DNA of 64,000 bases, from NCBI GenBank assembly GCA_021792555.1, contig JAJYUL010000003.1, positions 1 through 64,000 of the forward strand. The letters run 5' to 3'. Positions within the stretch are counted from its first letter, which is position 1; the number at the start of each line of letters is the position of its first letter. Both the position numbers and the translations under genes were made by a program. Below, in pieces: positions 29,880 to 41,474 of the stretch. The notes under the pieces are model-generated. The model was not told where the DNA came from. It was given only the letters and a program-made list of their open reading frames with translations, and ran no database searches. This stretch comes from Pseudomonadota bacterium (GTDB lineage: Bacteria; Pseudomonadota; Gammaproteobacteria; Steroidobacterales; Steroidobacteraceae).

Positions 29880-30977
29880 ATGTCCGATGATTCCACCCTA
29901 GACGCGCTGCGCGCGGCGATCGAGAGCTACGTAGAGCCCTATCTGCATCAGAGTCTGCGCGAGGCCGGCGCATTGCGCGAGCTGACCGCCTCGCCGGATG
30001 GCTACGCCGCGCGGATCGTGCTCGATTTCCCCGTCGGGGGCTACCGCGAGAGCCTTGCCGCGGCCCTCGGCGCGCACGTGGCGGCTGCCGGCGTGAGCGC
30101 CCCGGTGCGCTTTGCGGTCGAAGCGCAGATCCGCGCGCACGCCGTGCAGCGGCCACTGCAGCCGCTCGCCGGGATCAAGAACGTGGTGGCGGTCGCTTCC
30201 GGCAAGGGCGGAGTGGGCAAGTCCACCGTGGCGGCCAATCTGGCGCTCGCCTGGGCCGCCCAGGGCGCCCGCGTCGGGGTGCTCGATGCGGACATCTACG
30301 GGCCGAGCCAGCCGCTGATGCTCGGGCTCTCGGGCGAGCGGCCGGACTCCCCCGACGGTGAGCACATCATCCCGCTGCGCAACCACGACGTGGCGGCGAT
30401 GTCGATCGGGTTCATGGTCGATGCCGAGCAGCCGATGGTCTGGCGGGGCCCCATGGTGACCCAGGCCCTGCAGCAGCTGCTCTCGCAGACCCGGTGGGGC
30501 GAGCTGGACTATCTGGTGGTCGACATGCCCCCGGGCACCGGGGACATCCAGCTCACCCTCGCCCAGAAGGTGCCGGTGGCCGGTGCGGTGATCGTCACCA
30601 CGCCGCAGGACATCGCGCTCTCCGATGCCCGCAAGGGGCTGAAGATGTTCGAGAAGGTCTCCGTGCCGGTGCTCGGCATCGTGGAGAACATGAGCGTGTA
30701 CGTGTGCTCGAACTGCGGCCACGTCGAGCACATCTTCGGAGCCGGCGGCGGTGCGCGCATGGCCGAGCAGTACGGCGTGCGCCTGCTCGGCGAGCTGCCG
30801 CTCGATGCGCGCGTCCGGGAGGAGGCCGACAGCGGCCGCCCGACGGTGGTGGCCGAGCCCGGCTCCCCGCGCGCCGAGGCGTACCTGCAGATGGCCCGGC
30901 GGACCGCCGGGGCGCTCGCCACGCGGCCGCTCGATCGCAGCGGCCTGTTTCCGAAGATCGTCGTCGAGAAGAGCTGA
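29880..30977 (+). CDS. apbC: Mrp/ApbC-type iron-sulfur cluster carrier ATPase
   Basis: ASGKGGVGKSTVAANLALAWA; DADIYGPSQP; DMPPGTGDIQLTL; CSNCGHVEHIFG. Confidence 0.95.
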   Translation: MSDDSTLDALRAAIESYVEPYLHQSLREAGALRELTASPDGYAARIVLDFPVGGYRESLAAALGAHVAAAGVSAPVRFAVEAQIRAHAVQRPLQPLAGIKNVVAVASGKGGVGKSTVAANLALAWAAQGARVGVLDADIYGPSQPLMLGLSGERPDSPDGEHIIPLRNHDVAAMSIGFMVDAEQPMVWRGPMVTQALQQLLSQTRWGELDYLVVDMPPGTGDIQLTLAQKVPVAGAVIVTTPQDIALSDARKGLKMFEKVSVPVLGIVENMSVYVCSNCGHVEHIFGAGGGARMAEQYGVRLLGELPLDARVREEADSGRPTVVAEPGSPRAEAYLQMARRTAGALATRPLDRSGLFPKIVVEKS

Positions 30978-31117
30978 GGCGCCCTCTGCCGTCGGACCGG
31001 ACGAGGTGAGTTGCCTGGTGCGCGAGGCCCTGCGTGACCGCTCGCCGCAATGCCGGCGTGCGGCGGGGAGGCCCCCCTCGCGGCCGAGAGCGTGTTTTTC
31101 CAGAGTATCATCCGCGC

Positions 31118-32272
31118 ATGAGCATCAAATCTGACAACTGGATCCGTCGCATGGCGCGCGAGCACGGCATGATCGAGCCGTTCGCGCCCGAGCAGGTGCG
31201 TTACGTCGACGGCCAGAAGATCGTCTCGTACGGCACCTCGAGCTATGGCTACGATGTGCGCTGCGCCAACGAATTCAAGATTTTCACCAACATCAACTCG
31301 ACCATCGTCGATCCGAAGCGCTTTGACGAGAAGAGCTTCGTCGATCTCGCTGCCGACGTGTGCGTCATTCCGCCCAATTCCTTCGCGCTTGCGCGCACCG
31401 TGGAGTATTTCCGCATCCCGCGCAACGTGCTTACCGTGTGCCTGGGGAAATCGACATACGCGCGGTGTTTTCGCGGCGACACGCGCGTGGCGTTGCTGGA
31501 CGGCGAGGCGCCGACGCTGGAGGAGATGGCGAGGCGCCACGAGTCGGGCGAGAGCTTCTGGGGCTACAGCATTGGCCGCAACGGGCGGATCGTCGCTGCG
31601 CATCTGCAGCAGCCGCGCTACATCGGCCGGGATGCGTTGCTTCAGATCGAGCTCGACAACGGCGAGCGCATTCACGCCACTGCGGACCACCAGTTCATGC
31701 GCCGCGACGGCCGCATGGTCGAGGCGCACAGGTTGCGGCCGCAAGATGCGCTCATGCCGTTATACCGCTCTGTGATCGGCGGTTGCGAGGCCGTTTATCA
31801 GCCGCAGGACGGCCACACGTACCGCATGCCTCGCCCGGCCGACGAGCCGGAGCGCTCGCGCGGCGGATGCGCGCACCAGCCGCCGGCCCCGCGCCACATT
31901 GCGCAGGCCGTCGCGCGTTCGGGCGGCGCTGCGGCCTATCGCAATCACAAGATCGTCGCGATTCGCGAGCTGGCCGGCGACCATGACGTGTATTGCCTGA
32001 CCGTGCCCGAGGCCGGCAACTTCGCGCTCGAGGCGGGCGTGTTCGTCCACAATTGCGGCATCATCGTGAACGTGACGCCGCTTGAGCCGGAGTGGGAAGG
32101 GCACGTCACGCTCGAGTTCTCCAACACCACGCCGTTGCCGGCGAAGATCTACGCCAACGAGGGCGTGGCCCAGATGCTGTTCTTCGAGTCGGACGAGGTC
32201 TGCTCGACCTCCTACAAGGACCGCGGCGGCAAGTACCAGGGCCAGCGCGGCGTGACGCTGCCGAAGACCTGA
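31118..32272 (+). CDS. dcd: dCTP deaminase precursor interrupted by an in-frame intein
   Basis: N-extein [31 protein letters not shown] (31118..31465) and C-extein [44 protein letters not shown] (32054..32272) join to a 188-aa Dcd. Confidence 0.96.
   Translation: MSIKSDNWIRRMAREHGMIEPFAPEQVRYVDGQKIVSYGTSSYGYDVRCANEFKIFTNINSTIVDPKRFDEKSFVDLAADVCVIPPNSFALARTVEYFRIPRNVLTVCLGKSTYARCFRGDTRVALLDGEAPTLEEMARRHESGESFWGYSIGRNGRIVAAHLQQPRYIGRDALLQIELDNGERIHATADHQFMRRDGRMVEAHRLRPQDALMPLYRSVIGGCEAVYQPQDGHTYRMPRPADEPERSRGGCAHQPPAPRHIAQAVARSGGAAAYRNHKIVAIRELAGDHDVYCLTVPEAGNFALEAGVFVHNCGIIVNVTPLEPEWEGHVTLEFSNTTPLPAKIYANEGVAQMLFFESDEVCSTSYKDRGGKYQGQRGVTLPKT
31466..32053 (+). mobile_element. intein in Dcd, 196 aa, Cys1 / terminal His-Asn / Cys+1; no intact homing endonuclease recognised
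   Basis: Block [14 protein letters not shown]; block [18 protein letters not shown]; block [16 protein letters not shown]; block G GVFVHN followed by Cys. Confidence 0.95.
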
Positions 32273-32296
32273 GCTCGCCGGCCCGGCCGCTCAGGT
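32267..32296. terminator. inverted repeat ACCTGAGC-N14-GCTCAGGT spanning convergent stops of dcd and the DUF3108 gene
   Basis: 8-bp perfect arms read directly; no T-tract. Confidence 0.45.
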
Positions 32297-33031
32297 GCGC
32301 TTGAAGCGCAGGATGTTGAGCGAGAACAGCGTGCTGTCGCCGCTGTGCTGCTCGAGGCGCACCGGCAGGTAATCGAGCGACGGGGCGAGCCACATGTAGG
32401 TGGTGCGGCGCGCGCCGGCGTGGTGGCTGGTGTAGATCAGGGTGTGCAGCCGGCCGAGCGGGGTGTCGAGCGTCGCCTCGCCTCGGCGCACGAACTCGAA
32501 CTGGTTGATCACGTCGGTGTTGAGCATCCAGAAGCTCGCCGGCGGATGCCCGGCGAGAAACCCCAGCATCAGTGCTATCTGCACCGAGCCTGGATCCTGG
32601 GTGCCGGGCTCGAGCTTCAAATCGATCTGCTTGTGCTTGGCGGTGCCGGTGACGCGCCCGCTCGTCCAGTCGAAGCGCACGTCCTCCGGCGCACCGCCGC
32701 CCTGCGAGCGGAACGAGATCGGCTTGATCTGCCCGTCGACCAGCCGGAAGCGGCTCTCCTGGGTGATCGCGTGGCGCAGGAAGAGCCGGAACAGGCCGTG
32801 GGCGTGATCCACGGAGCTGTAGCGGTACTCCCCGGGGGCCGTCTCGGCGAGCGTCAGGGTGGACTCCCCGGCGGTGATGCCGTGCCACGCCACCGAGTAG
32901 GTGGCCACGAAGGTCGGCGGCTTCAGCGCCGCGGCCGCCGGCTCGGTGCCGGCCCGGCACAGCGCCACGCCGGCGAGCAGCATCAGCAGCGCGGCGGCGG
33001 CACGGATCGGCGTGGAAGGTGTGTTACGCAT
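32291..33031 (-). CDS. DUF3108 domain-containing protein with signal peptide
   Basis: PTFVATYSVAWHGITAGESTLTL..YLPVRLEQHSGDSTLFSLNILRFKR. Confidence 0.88.
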   Translation of the reverse strand: MRNTPSTPIRAAAALLMLLAGVALCRAGTEPAAAALKPPTFVATYSVAWHGITAGESTLTLAETAPGEYRYSSVDHAHGLFRLFLRHAITQESRFRLVDGQIKPISFRSQGGGAPEDVRFDWTSGRVTGTAKHKQIDLKLEPGTQDPGSVQIALMLGFLAGHPPASFWMLNTDVINQFEFVRRGEATLDTPLGRLHTLIYTSHHAGARRTTYMWLAPSLDYLPVRLEQHSGDSTLFSLNILRFKRT

Positions 33032-33683
33032 CGAAATCCTCGAGCAGCGGCTGCGTGAGCGGCTGACCGTCGAGCCAGGGGAGCTCCCCGCGCCACTCGA
33101 GCCGTCCGTCGGCGCGCCAGCCGATCACCTTCGGGTAGATGATGTGCTCGGTCGCCTGAACGCGCGCTGAGAGCGTCTCTTCGGTGTCGCCGGGGCGCAC
33201 CGCAATCCTAGACTGCAGCACCCGGGGGCCGCCGTCGAGTTCGGAAGTTACGAAGTGCACGGTCGCGCCGTGCACCCGATCACCGCCAGCGAGCACCCGG
33301 CGGTGCGTGTGCAGCCCTGGGTACTTCGGCAGCAGCGAGGGATGGATGTTGAGGATGGCGCCGGCGCGGGCCGCCACGAACTGCCCCGAGAGGATGCGCA
33401 TGAAGCCGGCGAGCACGATCAGCTCCGCCCCGGCTGCATCGAGCGCCGCCGCAGCCTCGCGTTCGAACTGCGCCCGATGCGCTGCCCCCGGCCAGGCGAG
33501 CGCCCGCGCCGGGATGCCATACTCCCGCGCGGTGACGAGGCCCGCCGCCTCGGGCCGCTCGGAAATCACCACGGCGACTTCCGCGGCGATGCGCCCTTCG
33601 CGGCACTGGCGCGCGATGGCCGCCATGTTCGAGCCGCGGCCCGAGATCAGAATCCCGAGCCGCAGCGCGCGCCGTGCGCTCAT
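33024..33683 (-). CDS. purN: phosphoribosylglycinamide formyltransferase
   Basis: [61 protein letters not shown]. Confidence 0.97.
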   Translation of the reverse strand: MSARRALRLGILISGRGSNMAAIARQCREGRIAAEVAVVISERPEAAGLVTAREYGIPARALAWPGAAHRAQFEREAAAALDAAGAELIVLAGFMRILSGQFVAARAGAILNIHPSLLPKYPGLHTHRRVLAGGDRVHGATVHFVTSELDGGPRVLQSRIAVRPGDTEETLSARVQATEHIIYPKVIGWRADGRLEWRGELPWLDGQPLTQPLLEDFDA

Positions 33684-34717
33684 TCGATCACGACACCGCG
33701 CGTGCCGGCGCGAATTTCGCCGATCAGGCGCGCATCTTCGCCCTGCCCGGCCAGGAATTCGAGCGCGGCGGTCTCGTGTCCGGCCGGCACGATGACCACC
33801 ATGCCGATGCCGCAGTTGAAGGTGCGGTACATCTCAGCCGGATCGATGCGGCCGGTGCGCTGCAGCCAGCCGAACACCGGATCCTCGGGCCAGTTGCGCC
33901 GCTTCAGCACCGCCTCGAGACCGTCCGGCAGCACGCGCGGAATGTTGTCCGTCAGGCCGCCGCCGGTGATGTGCGCAAGCCCCCGCACCGGCACGGCGCG
34001 CAGCAGCGCAAGCAGGGGTCTGACGTAGATGCGCGTCGGGGCGAGCAGCCGCTCGTAGAGCGGCTTGCCCTCGAGCGTGGTGTGCGGATCCGCACCGCTC
34101 GCGGCAAGCAGCTTGCGGATCAGCGAATAGCCGTTCGAGTGGGGCCCGGAGGAGGCGAGGCCGATGACCGCATCGCCGGCCCGGGTGTCCCGTCCGTCGA
34201 TGATCGCAGCCTTTTCCACCACGCCGACGCAGAACCCAGCCAGATCGTAATCTTCGCCGTGGTACATGCCCGGCATCTCGGCGGTCTCCCCGCCGACCAG
34301 CGCGCAGCCGGCCTCGGCACAGCCGGCCGCGATGCCGCGCACGACCGCCTCGGCGACCTGCACCCGCAGCTTCCCGGTGGCGTAGTAGTCGAGGAAGAAC
34401 AGCGGCTCGGCGCCCTGCACGAGGATGTCGTTGACGCACATCGCCACCAGATCGATGCCGATGGTGTCGTGCCGGCCGGTGTCGATCGCCAGGCGCAGCT
34501 TGGTGCCGACCCCGTCGGTGCCGGACACCAGCACCGGCTGGCGGTAGCCGGCGGGAATCTCCACCAGGGCGCCGAAGCCGCCGATGCCGGCGAGCACTTC
34601 CGGGCGGCGCGTGCGCGCAACATGGGGCTTGATGCGCTCGACGAGCTCATCGCCGGCGTCGATGTCGACACCGGCATCGCGATACGTCATGCCGCGCGGG
34701 GATTTCGGTTCACTCAT
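33680..34717 (-). CDS. purM: phosphoribosylformylglycinamidine cyclo-ligase
   Basis: [61 protein letters not shown]. Confidence 0.97.
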   Translation of the reverse strand: MSEPKSPRGMTYRDAGVDIDAGDELVERIKPHVARTRRPEVLAGIGGFGALVEIPAGYRQPVLVSGTDGVGTKLRLAIDTGRHDTIGIDLVAMCVNDILVQGAEPLFFLDYYATGKLRVQVAEAVVRGIAAGCAEAGCALVGGETAEMPGMYHGEDYDLAGFCVGVVEKAAIIDGRDTRAGDAVIGLASSGPHSNGYSLIRKLLAASGADPHTTLEGKPLYERLLAPTRIYVRPLLALLRAVPVRGLAHITGGGLTDNIPRVLPDGLEAVLKRRNWPEDPVFGWLQRTGRIDPAEMYRTFNCGIGMVVIVPAGHETAALEFLAGQGEDARLIGEIRAGTRGVVIE

Positions 34718-34819
34718 GGGGTCGCTTTATCAGGATGGATCTGCCGCCGTGCAGCCGATTCGCCTATGGTATTGTACATTCCGTCCGGCGCCGTGGCGCG
34801 GTACAAACACCAGGATCGA

Positions 34820-36022
34820 ATGCTTGTTCGCATGACCACCGTATTGCGCCGCGTACGGCGCCTGTTGATGCTGCTGGCATGTGCGGCGCTCCCGGCGGTG
34901 TGCCTGGCGAGCCGCGAAGTGCCCGTGTTCACCGTAGATGTGGCGGCCCAGACTCCCGCGGCGCTCGCGCAGGCGATGCGCGCGGTGCTGGTGCGGGCCA
35001 CCGGACACGCCGGCGCGGCCGACGATCCCGAGCTCGCCGCCCTGGTGGCGAACGCCGCGCAATACGTGCAGGGCTATCAGCAGGGGCCGGCCGGGGAGCT
35101 CGAGGTGACCTTCAAGGCCGGCGCACTCGAGCAGGCGATCAGTGCCGCGGGGCGCAGCCTGTGGAGCGCCGATCGACCCTTCACCCTGATCGTGCTCAGT
35201 CCCGCGCCCGGGCAGATCCAGCAGGCCACCGATGCCGCGGCCGTGCAGCAGGCCGCCGAAACGCGCGGGCTGCCGATCAGCATCGTGCCGCTCACGGTGC
35301 GCGCGGCGGACGGGCAGCTGCTGCCGTCGGAGACGCTGCTCACGATGGTGCACAACCTCGGCGCCGAGCAGCTGCTCATCGGCCGGGATCTCACTGTGCC
35401 GCTGAGTGCCTCTGCGCCGGGCGCGAGTTCCTCTGTGCCGGCGGCCGCTGCTGCGCCCGCGGTGCCGGCCGCCGCCGCGGCCCAGTCGGCCGCTGCCGCC
35501 CCGCAGGGAGCAGACGGATCGGCGGCTGCGGCGCCGAACGATGTCTGGCACTGGACGCTCGTGACCCCATTCATCACCCGCCAGTTCACCGGGACGCTCA
35601 CCACGGGCATCGACGCGACGGTGGACCTCCTGGCGCCGCCGCTCGAGGCTTCACCGGCCGACGGCACCGTCGCCACGCGGGTGCGCATCGAAGGGCTCAA
35701 GACGCTCGATGACTACGCGCGGGTCGAGACCATGCTCGCGGCGGCGCCGGGCATTGGCCACAGCTCCGTGGTGCGCGTTGACGCAACCTCAGTGGTCTTC
35801 GACCTGTGGGCCCGTGGCGGCGCATCGGCGCTGCAGCGCGTGCTCGCGCTCTCGCCGCGCTTCAAGCCGCTCGCGGCGGCCGGCATGCTGACCTATCAGT
35901 ACCTCCCGCCGCCGCCACCGGCGGCGAGCCCTGCACCTTCGACCCCGAGCGCCCCTGGCGCATCCTCCGCGGGGCAGCCCAACCCAGCACCCGCGGCGGA
36001 TCCGGCGGCGAGCACGCCCTGA
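34820..36022 (+). CDS. DUF2066 domain-containing protein
   Basis: Signal peptide, then VPVFTVDVAAQTPAALAQAMRAVLVRATGHA; position between purM and hda. Confidence 0.82.
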   Translation: MLVRMTTVLRRVRRLLMLLACAALPAVCLASREVPVFTVDVAAQTPAALAQAMRAVLVRATGHAGAADDPELAALVANAAQYVQGYQQGPAGELEVTFKAGALEQAISAAGRSLWSADRPFTLIVLSPAPGQIQQATDAAAVQQAAETRGLPISIVPLTVRAADGQLLPSETLLTMVHNLGAEQLLIGRDLTVPLSASAPGASSSVPAAAAAPAVPAAAAAQSAAAAPQGADGSAAAAPNDVWHWTLVTPFITRQFTGTLTTGIDATVDLLAPPLEASPADGTVATRVRIEGLKTLDDYARVETMLAAAPGIGHSSVVRVDATSVVFDLWARGGASALQRVLALSPRFKPLAAAGMLTYQYLPPPPPAASPAPSTPSAPGASSAGQPNPAPAADPAASTP

Positions 36023-36025
36023 GCC

Positions 36026-36577
36026 GTGCGCCACATCCCCAACCTGATCTGTCTGATCCGGCTGGCGTTGATCTGGCCGGTGGCGAGCGCGCTCGATCAG
36101 GGGCGCTTCCAGCTGGCGCTGGCACTGTTCGTGGTTGCGGCCATCTCCGACGGGCTTGACGGCTTTCTCGCCAAGCGCTTCAACTGGGTCTCGGAGCTCG
36201 GCAAGGTGTTGGATCCGGCCGCCGACAAGCTGCTGCTGGTGGTGGTGTTCGTGGAGTCCGCGTGGCTCGGCCTCGTGCCCTGGTGGGTGACGGCCGCGGC
36301 AGTGGCCCGCGACGTGATGATCGCGCTCGGCGCGCTCATCTACCGCGTTTGGATCGGCCCGCTGCGCGGCCGGCCGACGGTGATCAGCAAAATCAACACC
36401 GCGGCGCAGCTGCTGTATCTGGCCGGCGTGATGTTCGTGGCGGCGTCCCGGCTGCCGCTTCTCGACGAGCTGCGCGCCTTTGCGCTCATCGTGTTCGTCA
36501 CCACGGTGCTCTCGGGGCTCGATTACCTCGTGACCTTCACGCGCCGCGCCTGGACGAGCCCGCCGCGGGCGGCCTGA
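36026..36577 (+). CDS. CDP-alcohol phosphatidyltransferase family protein (PgsA-like), GTG start
   Basis: SDGLDGFLAKRFNWVSELGKVLDPAADKLL motif; multiple TM segments. Confidence 0.9.
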   Translation: MRHIPNLICLIRLALIWPVASALDQGRFQLALALFVVAAISDGLDGFLAKRFNWVSELGKVLDPAADKLLLVVVFVESAWLGLVPWWVTAAAVARDVMIALGALIYRVWIGPLRGRPTVISKINTAAQLLYLAGVMFVAASRLPLLDELRAFALIVFVTTVLSGLDYLVTFTRRAWTSPPRAA

Positions 36578-36586
36578 GGCGGACCC

Positions 36587-37282
36587 ATGCAGCAGCTGCC
36601 GCTCGGGGTGCGCCTCGCGGATCGAGCCGTGTTCGAGAGCTTTCTGCCGGCGCGCAATACCGAGGCGCTGGCGCACGCGCGGCGCGCGGCGGACGGCGAG
36701 GCGGGCCTGACGTGGTTCTGCGGTCCCTCAGGGGCAGGCAAGACCCATCTGCTGCAGGCGATCTGCGCCGCCGCGGGCCGCGCGCGCCGCACCGCCTACC
36801 TGCCGCTCGGGGAGCTGGCCGGTCTCGGGGCCGACGTGCTCGGCGGGCTGGCCGAGCTCGATTGCGTGGCGCTCGATGATCTGCAGGCGATTGTCGGGCG
36901 CAGCGAATGGGAGCGAGCGCTCTTTACCCTCGTGCGGGAGTTCGCCGAGCGGGGCAGGCCGCTGGTGCTCGCCGATGAGCACCCGCCGGCGCTCATCGGC
37001 TGGTCGCTTGCGGACCTGGGGTCACGCTGCGCCGCCGCGGCGGTCTTTCAGCTGCGCGCGCTCGATGAGGCCGAGCAGCAGCAGGCGCTGCAGCTGCGTG
37101 CGCGGCTGCGCGGTCTGGAGCTGCCCGAAGACACCTCCCGCTGGCTGCAGCGGCGGTTCCCGCGCGACATGCGCCTGTTGTACGAATTGCTCGACACGCT
37201 CGATGAGGCGGCGCTCGCCGCTCAGCGGCGCCTGACCGTGCCGTTCATCCGCGAGGTGCTCGCGCGCCGCGGGCGCGCCTGA
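36587..37282 (+). CDS. hda: DnaA regulatory inactivator Hda
   Basis: QQLPLGVRLADRAVFESFLPARNTEAL; CGPSGAGKTHLLQA; DDLQAIVG. Confidence 0.93.
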   Translation: MQQLPLGVRLADRAVFESFLPARNTEALAHARRAADGEAGLTWFCGPSGAGKTHLLQAICAAAGRARRTAYLPLGELAGLGADVLGGLAELDCVALDDLQAIVGRSEWERALFTLVREFAERGRPLVLADEHPPALIGWSLADLGSRCAAAAVFQLRALDEAEQQQALQLRARLRGLELPEDTSRWLQRRFPRDMRLLYELLDTLDEAALAAQRRLTVPFIREVLARRGRA

Positions 37283-37299
37283 GAGCCCGGCCGTGCGGC

Positions 37300-37920
<621 letters not shown>

Positions 37921-37948
37921 TTAACTGCCGCTAGGGTATATTGATTTG

Positions 37949-38224
37949 ATGCTGTGCAAGAAGTGTCTGGTGTCCGGCCGCGTGCAGGGGGTCTTCTACC
38001 GCGCCACCTGCCAGCGGCGCGCGCGCGAGCTCGGCGTGCGCGGCTACGCGCGCAATCTGCCCGACGGACGGGTGGAGGTGCTGGCCTGCGGTGAGGCGCA
38101 GGCGGTGCACGAGTTCATCGAGTGGCTGTGGGAAGGCTCGGCGGCGAGCCGGGTCGAGGCGGTCGAGGTGAGCGACGCTGCGCAGCACGCGGCGCAGCCC
38201 CCGGAGGGCTTCCACACGGCCTAG
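37949..38224 (+). CDS. acyP: acylphosphatase
   Basis: [44 protein letters not shown]. Confidence 0.95.
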   Translation: MLCKKCLVSGRVQGVFYRATCQRRARELGVRGYARNLPDGRVEVLACGEAQAVHEFIEWLWEGSAASRVEAVEVSDAAQHAAQPPEGFHTA

Positions 38225-38880
38225 CGTCGGGCGGGCGCGGCTCGCTGCGCGCGCACCGGAAAACCCAGGTCGTCCGCCCCGTTCCAGTTCTCCCAGGCGG
38301 TGAGCACGCGGTTGGGATAGAAGTGCCGCCCGACGCTGCCGTTGTATTCCTCGAGCGCGAGGCGCACGTCGTCGTGGGTGATCTGCAGGTAGTAACGCAG
38401 GATCGCACAGCCCATGCGGATGTTGGCCGCGACGTGCACCAGCTCGTAGCCCTGCATGCCGAGCCGCTCCGGCCAGTAGGGCATCACCTGCATCAGCCCG
38501 ACCGCGCCGCTCGATGAGACCGCCCAGCGGTTGAAGGCGCTTTCCACCTGCATCACCGCGAGCACCAGCCCCGGCGGCACTTTCGCCGCGCCGGGCTGAT
38601 GGGTGACGCAGTAGACCTGCTTGAGGATATCGAGCCGCTCGGCCGGGTTGTGCACATAGCGGGCAAGCCGCGGCTCCATCAGCGTGTACCACACCGCCGC
38701 GTCATAGCGGTTGAGGAAGCACTGGGCCTGCGTGATGGCGTGCTGGACGATCGGCCGCAGCGCCGGGTCGCGCTGGCCGGCCGCTTCGGCGCGCGGGGCA
38801 AGCGCGAGCGCCAGCGCTGCGAGCAGACCCGGTGCCGCCTTAGCCGCCCAGGCGCGCGCGGATGAACGCAAGCGCCTCAT
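38221..38880 (-). CDS. lytic transglycosylase domain-containing protein
   Basis: [65 protein letters not shown]. Confidence 0.93.
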   Translation of the reverse strand: MRRLRSSARAWAAKAAPGLLAALALALAPRAEAAGQRDPALRPIVQHAITQAQCFLNRYDAAVWYTLMEPRLARYVHNPAERLDILKQVYCVTHQPGAAKVPPGLVLAVMQVESAFNRWAVSSSGAVGLMQVMPYWPERLGMQGYELVHVAANIRMGCAILRYYLQITHDDVRLALEEYNGSVGRHFYPNRVLTAWENWNGADDLGFPVRAQRAAPARR

Positions 38881-40552
38881 CGGCCGGAAACTCCACGCTG
38901 TCGCTGTCACGTCGATGCCGGTACTCCAGGCGGCCGGCCGCGAGTCCGCGCTCGGCCACCACCAGCCGGTGCGGGATGCCCAGCAGCTCCGCATCGGCGA
39001 ACTTCACCCCGGGGCGCGCATCGCGGTCGTCGTAGAGCACCTCGATGCCCGCAGCCGTGAGCTGCGCATAGAGCCGATCGGCCGCCTCGCGCACGTGCAC
39101 GGCCTTCTGCGCCCCAAGGCTCACCAGCACCACCTGGAAGGGCGCAAGCGGCTCCGGCCAGATGATGCCGCGCGCATCGTGATTCTGTTCAATGGCCGCC
39201 GCCACGACGCGCGTCACGCCAATGCCATAACAGCCCATCCACACTGTCACTTCCTGCCCCGCCTCATCGAGCACCAGGGCGCCCATGGCCTTGCTGTACT
39301 TGCGGCCGAGCTGGAAGATGTGCCCGACCTCGATGCCGCGGGCGAGCTTCAGGCGTCCCTTGCCGCTCGGGCTGGGATCCCCCTCGACGGCATTGCGGAT
39401 ATCGGCGGCGACGTACTCCTGCACGTCGCGGTCCCAATTGACCCCGGTCAGGTGCATGTCCTTCTCGTTCGCGCCGCAGACGAAATCCGCGACCGCGAGC
39501 GCGCTGTGATCGACGTAGATGCGGCACTTCAGGCCCACCGGGCCGATGAAGCCGGCCTCCGTGCCCGTGGCGCGCTCGATCCGCGAGGCCGAGGCCATGC
39601 GCAGCGGGCTCGCCACGCCTTGCAGGCGCTGCGCCTTGGTGGCGTTCAGCTCGTGATCGCCGCGGATCACGAGCGCCACCACCGCCTCCTCGTCCTCGCC
39701 GTCGACGAGCAGCGTCTTGAGGCAGCGGGCCGGCTCGACCGCGAGCAGCCGGGAGATCTGCTCGATGGTCTTCGCGCCCGGGGTGGGCACCTTGGCGAGA
39801 GCGGCACCGGGCGCCGGGCGCGCCGTTGCCGGCGGCAGCGCGGCGGCCGCCTCGATGTTGGCGGCGTACTCGTCTGCGTCGGAGAACACGACCGCATCCT
39901 CGCCGGAGGCCGCCAGCACGTGAAATTCCTGCGACACGTCGCCGCCGATCGGACCGGAGTCGGCGCGCACGGCGCGGAAATCGAGCCCCATGCGGCGGAA
40001 GATGCGCGAGTAGGTCTCGTGCATCACCCGGTAGCCCTGCTGCAGCGAGGCTTCATCGGCATGGAAGGAATAGGCGTCCTTCATGATGAACTCGCGCGCG
40101 CGCATCACGCCGAAGCGCGGCCGGATCTCGTCGCGGAACTTGGTCTGGATCTGATAGAAGTTCACCGGCAGCTGCCGGTAGCTCTTCAGCTCCCGGCGCG
40201 CGATGTCCGTGATGACCTCCTCGTGGGTCGGGCCGGTCACGAAGTCGCGCTGGTGGCGGTCCTTCAGGCGCAGCAGCTCCGGGCCGTACGCGCTCCAGCG
40301 GCCGGACTCCTGCCACAGCTCCGCCGGCTGGATCACCGGCATCAGCAGCTCGAGGGCGCCGGCGCGGTTCATCTCCTCGCGGATGATCGCCTCGGCCTTG
40401 CGCAGCGTGCGCAGGCCCATCGGCAGCCAGCTGTACAGGCCCGAGGCCAGGCGGCGGATCAGTCCCGCGCGCAGCATCAGCTGGTGGCTGATGATTTCCG
40501 CCTCGGCGGGGGTTTCCTTGGTGGTCTGGATGGGGTACTGCGAGAGCCTCAT
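38840..40552 (-). CDS. proS: prolyl-tRNA synthetase
   Basis: [80 protein letters not shown]. Confidence 0.97.
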   Translation of the reverse strand: MRLSQYPIQTTKETPAEAEIISHQLMLRAGLIRRLASGLYSWLPMGLRTLRKAEAIIREEMNRAGALELLMPVIQPAELWQESGRWSAYGPELLRLKDRHQRDFVTGPTHEEVITDIARRELKSYRQLPVNFYQIQTKFRDEIRPRFGVMRAREFIMKDAYSFHADEASLQQGYRVMHETYSRIFRRMGLDFRAVRADSGPIGGDVSQEFHVLAASGEDAVVFSDADEYAANIEAAAALPPATARPAPGAALAKVPTPGAKTIEQISRLLAVEPARCLKTLLVDGEDEEAVVALVIRGDHELNATKAQRLQGVASPLRMASASRIERATGTEAGFIGPVGLKCRIYVDHSALAVADFVCGANEKDMHLTGVNWDRDVQEYVAADIRNAVEGDPSPSGKGRLKLARGIEVGHIFQLGRKYSKAMGALVLDEAGQEVTVWMGCYGIGVTRVVAAAIEQNHDARGIIWPEPLAPFQVVLVSLGAQKAVHVREAADRLYAQLTAAGIEVLYDDRDARPGVKFADAELLGIPHRLVVAERGLAAGRLEYRHRRDSDSVEFPADEALAFIRARLGG

Positions 40553-40655
40553 GACGCGGATCTTGGCCAAAGGGAGGCGCGCATCATAACAGCTGGCCGC
40601 GAGCTGATAAGATAGGCTCCCGAAACACCCGATCCGCACGCCCGCCCCCCGCGCC

Positions 40656-41474
40656 ATGAACGACAGTCCGAGCACCCGGAGCGAACCGACCGGCGCCGAG
40701 GCGCACGAGCTGCGCCGCCCGCGCCGGGGTTTTTACCTGCTGCCGAACCTGCTCACGACCGCGAGCCTGTTTTCCGGCTTCTACGCCATCGTCGCGGCGA
40801 TCGACAAGCACTTCGCGCCGGCCGGCATGGCGGTGTTCATCGCGATGGTGTTCGACTCGCTCGACGGGCGCATCGCCCGCCTGACGCACACCGAGAGCGC
40901 CTTCGGCAAGGAGTACGACAGTCTCTCGGACATGGTCTCCTTCGGACTTGCCCCGGCCATCGTCGCCTACCAGTGGGGGGTGATCCGGATCGCCGAGTAT
41001 GGGCGGGCCTGGGGCCGCTTCGGCTGGCTGGCGTGCTTTTTCTACGCCGCGGCCGCTGCGCTGCGTCTGGCGCGCTTCAACGTGCGCACCGCCAGCACCG
41101 ACAAGCGCTACTTCGAGGGTCTGCCGAGCCCCTCGGCGGCGGCCACCGTGGCCGGTTTCGTATGGGTCTCGAGCCAGTGGCGGCAGCCGGGACTGACCGG
41201 CTTGATCGTGGCCTTCAGCGTGACGGCGCTCGCCGGGGCGCTCATGGTCAGCCGCTTCAGCTACTTCAGCTTCAAGAAGATCGATTTCGACGGACCGATC
41301 CGCTTCATTTTCCTGCTGTTCGTGCCGCTCGCCTTCGTGCTGATCGCGAGCGACCCGCCGCTGATCCTGCTGCTGATCTTCGGCGGCTACGCGGTCTCGG
41401 CGCCGCTGCAGTGGGTTTGGCGCAAGGTGCGCCGCCGCCGCCGCGCGCCGCGGCGGGAGCGCCCCGCCCAATGA
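40656..41474 (+). CDS. pssA: CDP-diacylglycerol--serine O-phosphatidyltransferase
   Basis: [54 protein letters not shown]. Confidence 0.95.
   Translation: MNDSPSTRSEPTGAEAHELRRPRRGFYLLPNLLTTASLFSGFYAIVAAIDKHFAPAGMAVFIAMVFDSLDGRIARLTHTESAFGKEYDSLSDMVSFGLAPAIVAYQWGVIRIAEYGRAWGRFGWLACFFYAAAAALRLARFNVRTASTDKRYFEGLPSPSAAATVAGFVWVSSQWRQPGLTGLIVAFSVTALAGALMVSRFSYFSFKKIDFDGPIRFIFLLFVPLAFVLIASDPPLILLLIFGGYAVSAPLQWVWRKVRRRRRAPRRERPAQ

Noticed and set aside
31466-32053. Alternative reading of the dcd insertion as an IS/transposon disruption or frameshifted pseudogene
   Set aside because: Frame is continuous, no terminal inverted repeats or target duplications, and the boundaries carry intein splice residues.
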